This document shows, piece after piece, positions 14,407 through 14,759 of a stretch of 14,759 nucleotides of DNA. The stretch lies in the NCBI GenBank assembly GCA_002690405.1, contig NZEI01000106.1:1-14759 (forward strand), read 5' to 3'. The stretch comes from Gammaproteobacteria bacterium (GTDB taxonomy: Bacteria; Pseudomonadota; Gammaproteobacteria; Pseudomonadales; Azotimanducaceae). The notes below the pieces were generated by a model. The model did not search any database. It saw only the letters and a program-made list of their open reading frames with translations, and had not been told where the DNA came from. The translations under genes were made by a program, and so were the position numbers. The first letter of the stretch is position 1. The number at the start of each line of letters is the position of its first letter.

Positions 14407-14739
14407 ATGGATACTTTGCAACAACTGAACGCTACCCTCATTAAGCGCAAGCTCGAGGACCCCAGCACATCTTACGTCGCTAGCCTATACCAAGGCGGCG
14501 TGAATAAAATCGCCCAGAAGGTTGGCGAAGAGGCCACCGAAGTCGTGATCGCGGCCAAAGACGCGGCGGCTGACGCCGAGCACAAGCCTGCACTGGTCAG
14601 TGAGGTCGCCGACTTGTGGTTTCACTCACTCGTGCTACTCAGTCATCTGGATCTCAGCGCAGATGACGTATTACAAGAATTACAGCAGCGCTTCGGTGTC
14701 AGCGGTCACACCGAAAAAGCCAATCGCCCGGCCGGATAA
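14407..14739 (+). CDS. hisE: Phosphoribosyl-ATP pyrophosphatase
   Basis: HisE removes pyrophosphate from phosphoribosyl-ATP, the second step of histidine synthesis. From the ATG at 14407 the product has 110 residues, a normal monofunctional HisE. The all-alpha NTP pyrophosphohydrolase metal site is EEATE (41-45) with EVAD (66-69), and KVGEEATEVVIAAK and DLWFHSLVLL are family signatures. AAAGGA at 14395-14400 lies 6 nt before 14407 but directly touches an alternative ATG at 14401, so 14407 is preferred. In Pseudomonas hisI precedes hisE, and in E. coli the two are fused. Here neither a HisI domain nor an adjacent hisI gene is present, so the cyclohydrolase must be elsewhere. tatA would be expected next in this gene order. 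Confidence 0.95.
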   Translation: MDTLQQLNATLIKRKLEDPSTSYVASLYQGGVNKIAQKVGEEATEVVIAAKDAAADAEHKPALVSEVADLWFHSLVLLSHLDLSADDVLQELQQRFGVSGHTEKANRPAG

Positions 14740-14747
14740 AACGTCGC

Positions 14748-14753
14748 TATAAT
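14748..14753 (+). promoter_or_regulatory. Possible -10 element for the next gene
   Basis: A perfect TATAAT lies 8 nt after the hisE stop, preceded by GC. No convincing -35 element is seen at 16-18 bp upstream, which would be inside hisE. It would serve the gene beyond the window, tatA in the Pseudomonas order. Confidence 0.3.
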
Positions 14754-14759
14754 GACCCT

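Noticed and set aside
1..14759. Mobile element, defence or toxin-antitoxin system
   Set aside because: Every sizeable open frame is explained by a housekeeping or common family gene; there are no transposase, integrase, terminal repeats or CRISPR-like repeats.

Overview
This window reads as chromosomal housekeeping DNA of a gammaproteobacterium close to the Pseudomonadales/Cellvibrionales. The assignment rests on gene order: aroB-aroK-pilQ next to mrcA(ponA), rpmE divergent from priA, then a SPOR gene, hslV, hslU, a DUF971 gene, ubiE, ubiJ, ubiB and hisE. This is the arrangement I recall from the Pseudomonas aeruginosa PA5038-PA5067 region, but with blocks missing. I see no tRNA, rRNA, CRISPR array, insertion sequence or prophage. 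The longest stretch without a gene is about 215 nt, between rpmE and the SMR gene.

Layout. On the minus strand at the left edge are the start of aroB (cut by the window) and aroK, both of the shikimate pathway. Upstream of aroK lies an 85-codon remnant of the C-terminus of a PilQ-type secretin. It abuts the promoter region of mrcA (plus strand, class A penicillin-binding protein). Relatives carry pilM-N-O-P-Q in this interval, so the remnant looks like the scar of a deletion of several kilobases. A secreted M48 metalloprotease (minus) converges on mrcA. Next come rpmE (minus), a Gdx/SugE-type SMR transporter (plus) and priA (plus).

The right half is a nearly unbroken plus-strand block: priA, a SPOR-domain membrane protein, hslV-hslU (the ATP-dependent protease and its unfoldase), a DUF971 protein, ubiE-ubiJ-ubiB (ubiquinone synthesis; ubiJ and ubiB overlap by an ATGA) and hisE. 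Compared with the Pseudomonas order, argS is absent between priA and the SPOR gene, the pha genes are absent between the DUF971 gene and ubiE, and hisI is absent between ubiB and hisE. A possible -10 element for the next gene lies at the right edge.

I do not see a new biological system here. The most useful observations are the pil operon scar, a HslV with a six-residue propeptide, a UbiB that lacks the second C-terminal membrane helix, and some promoter and hairpin candidates. All functional calls come from motif reading and remembered family sequences; no search was run.
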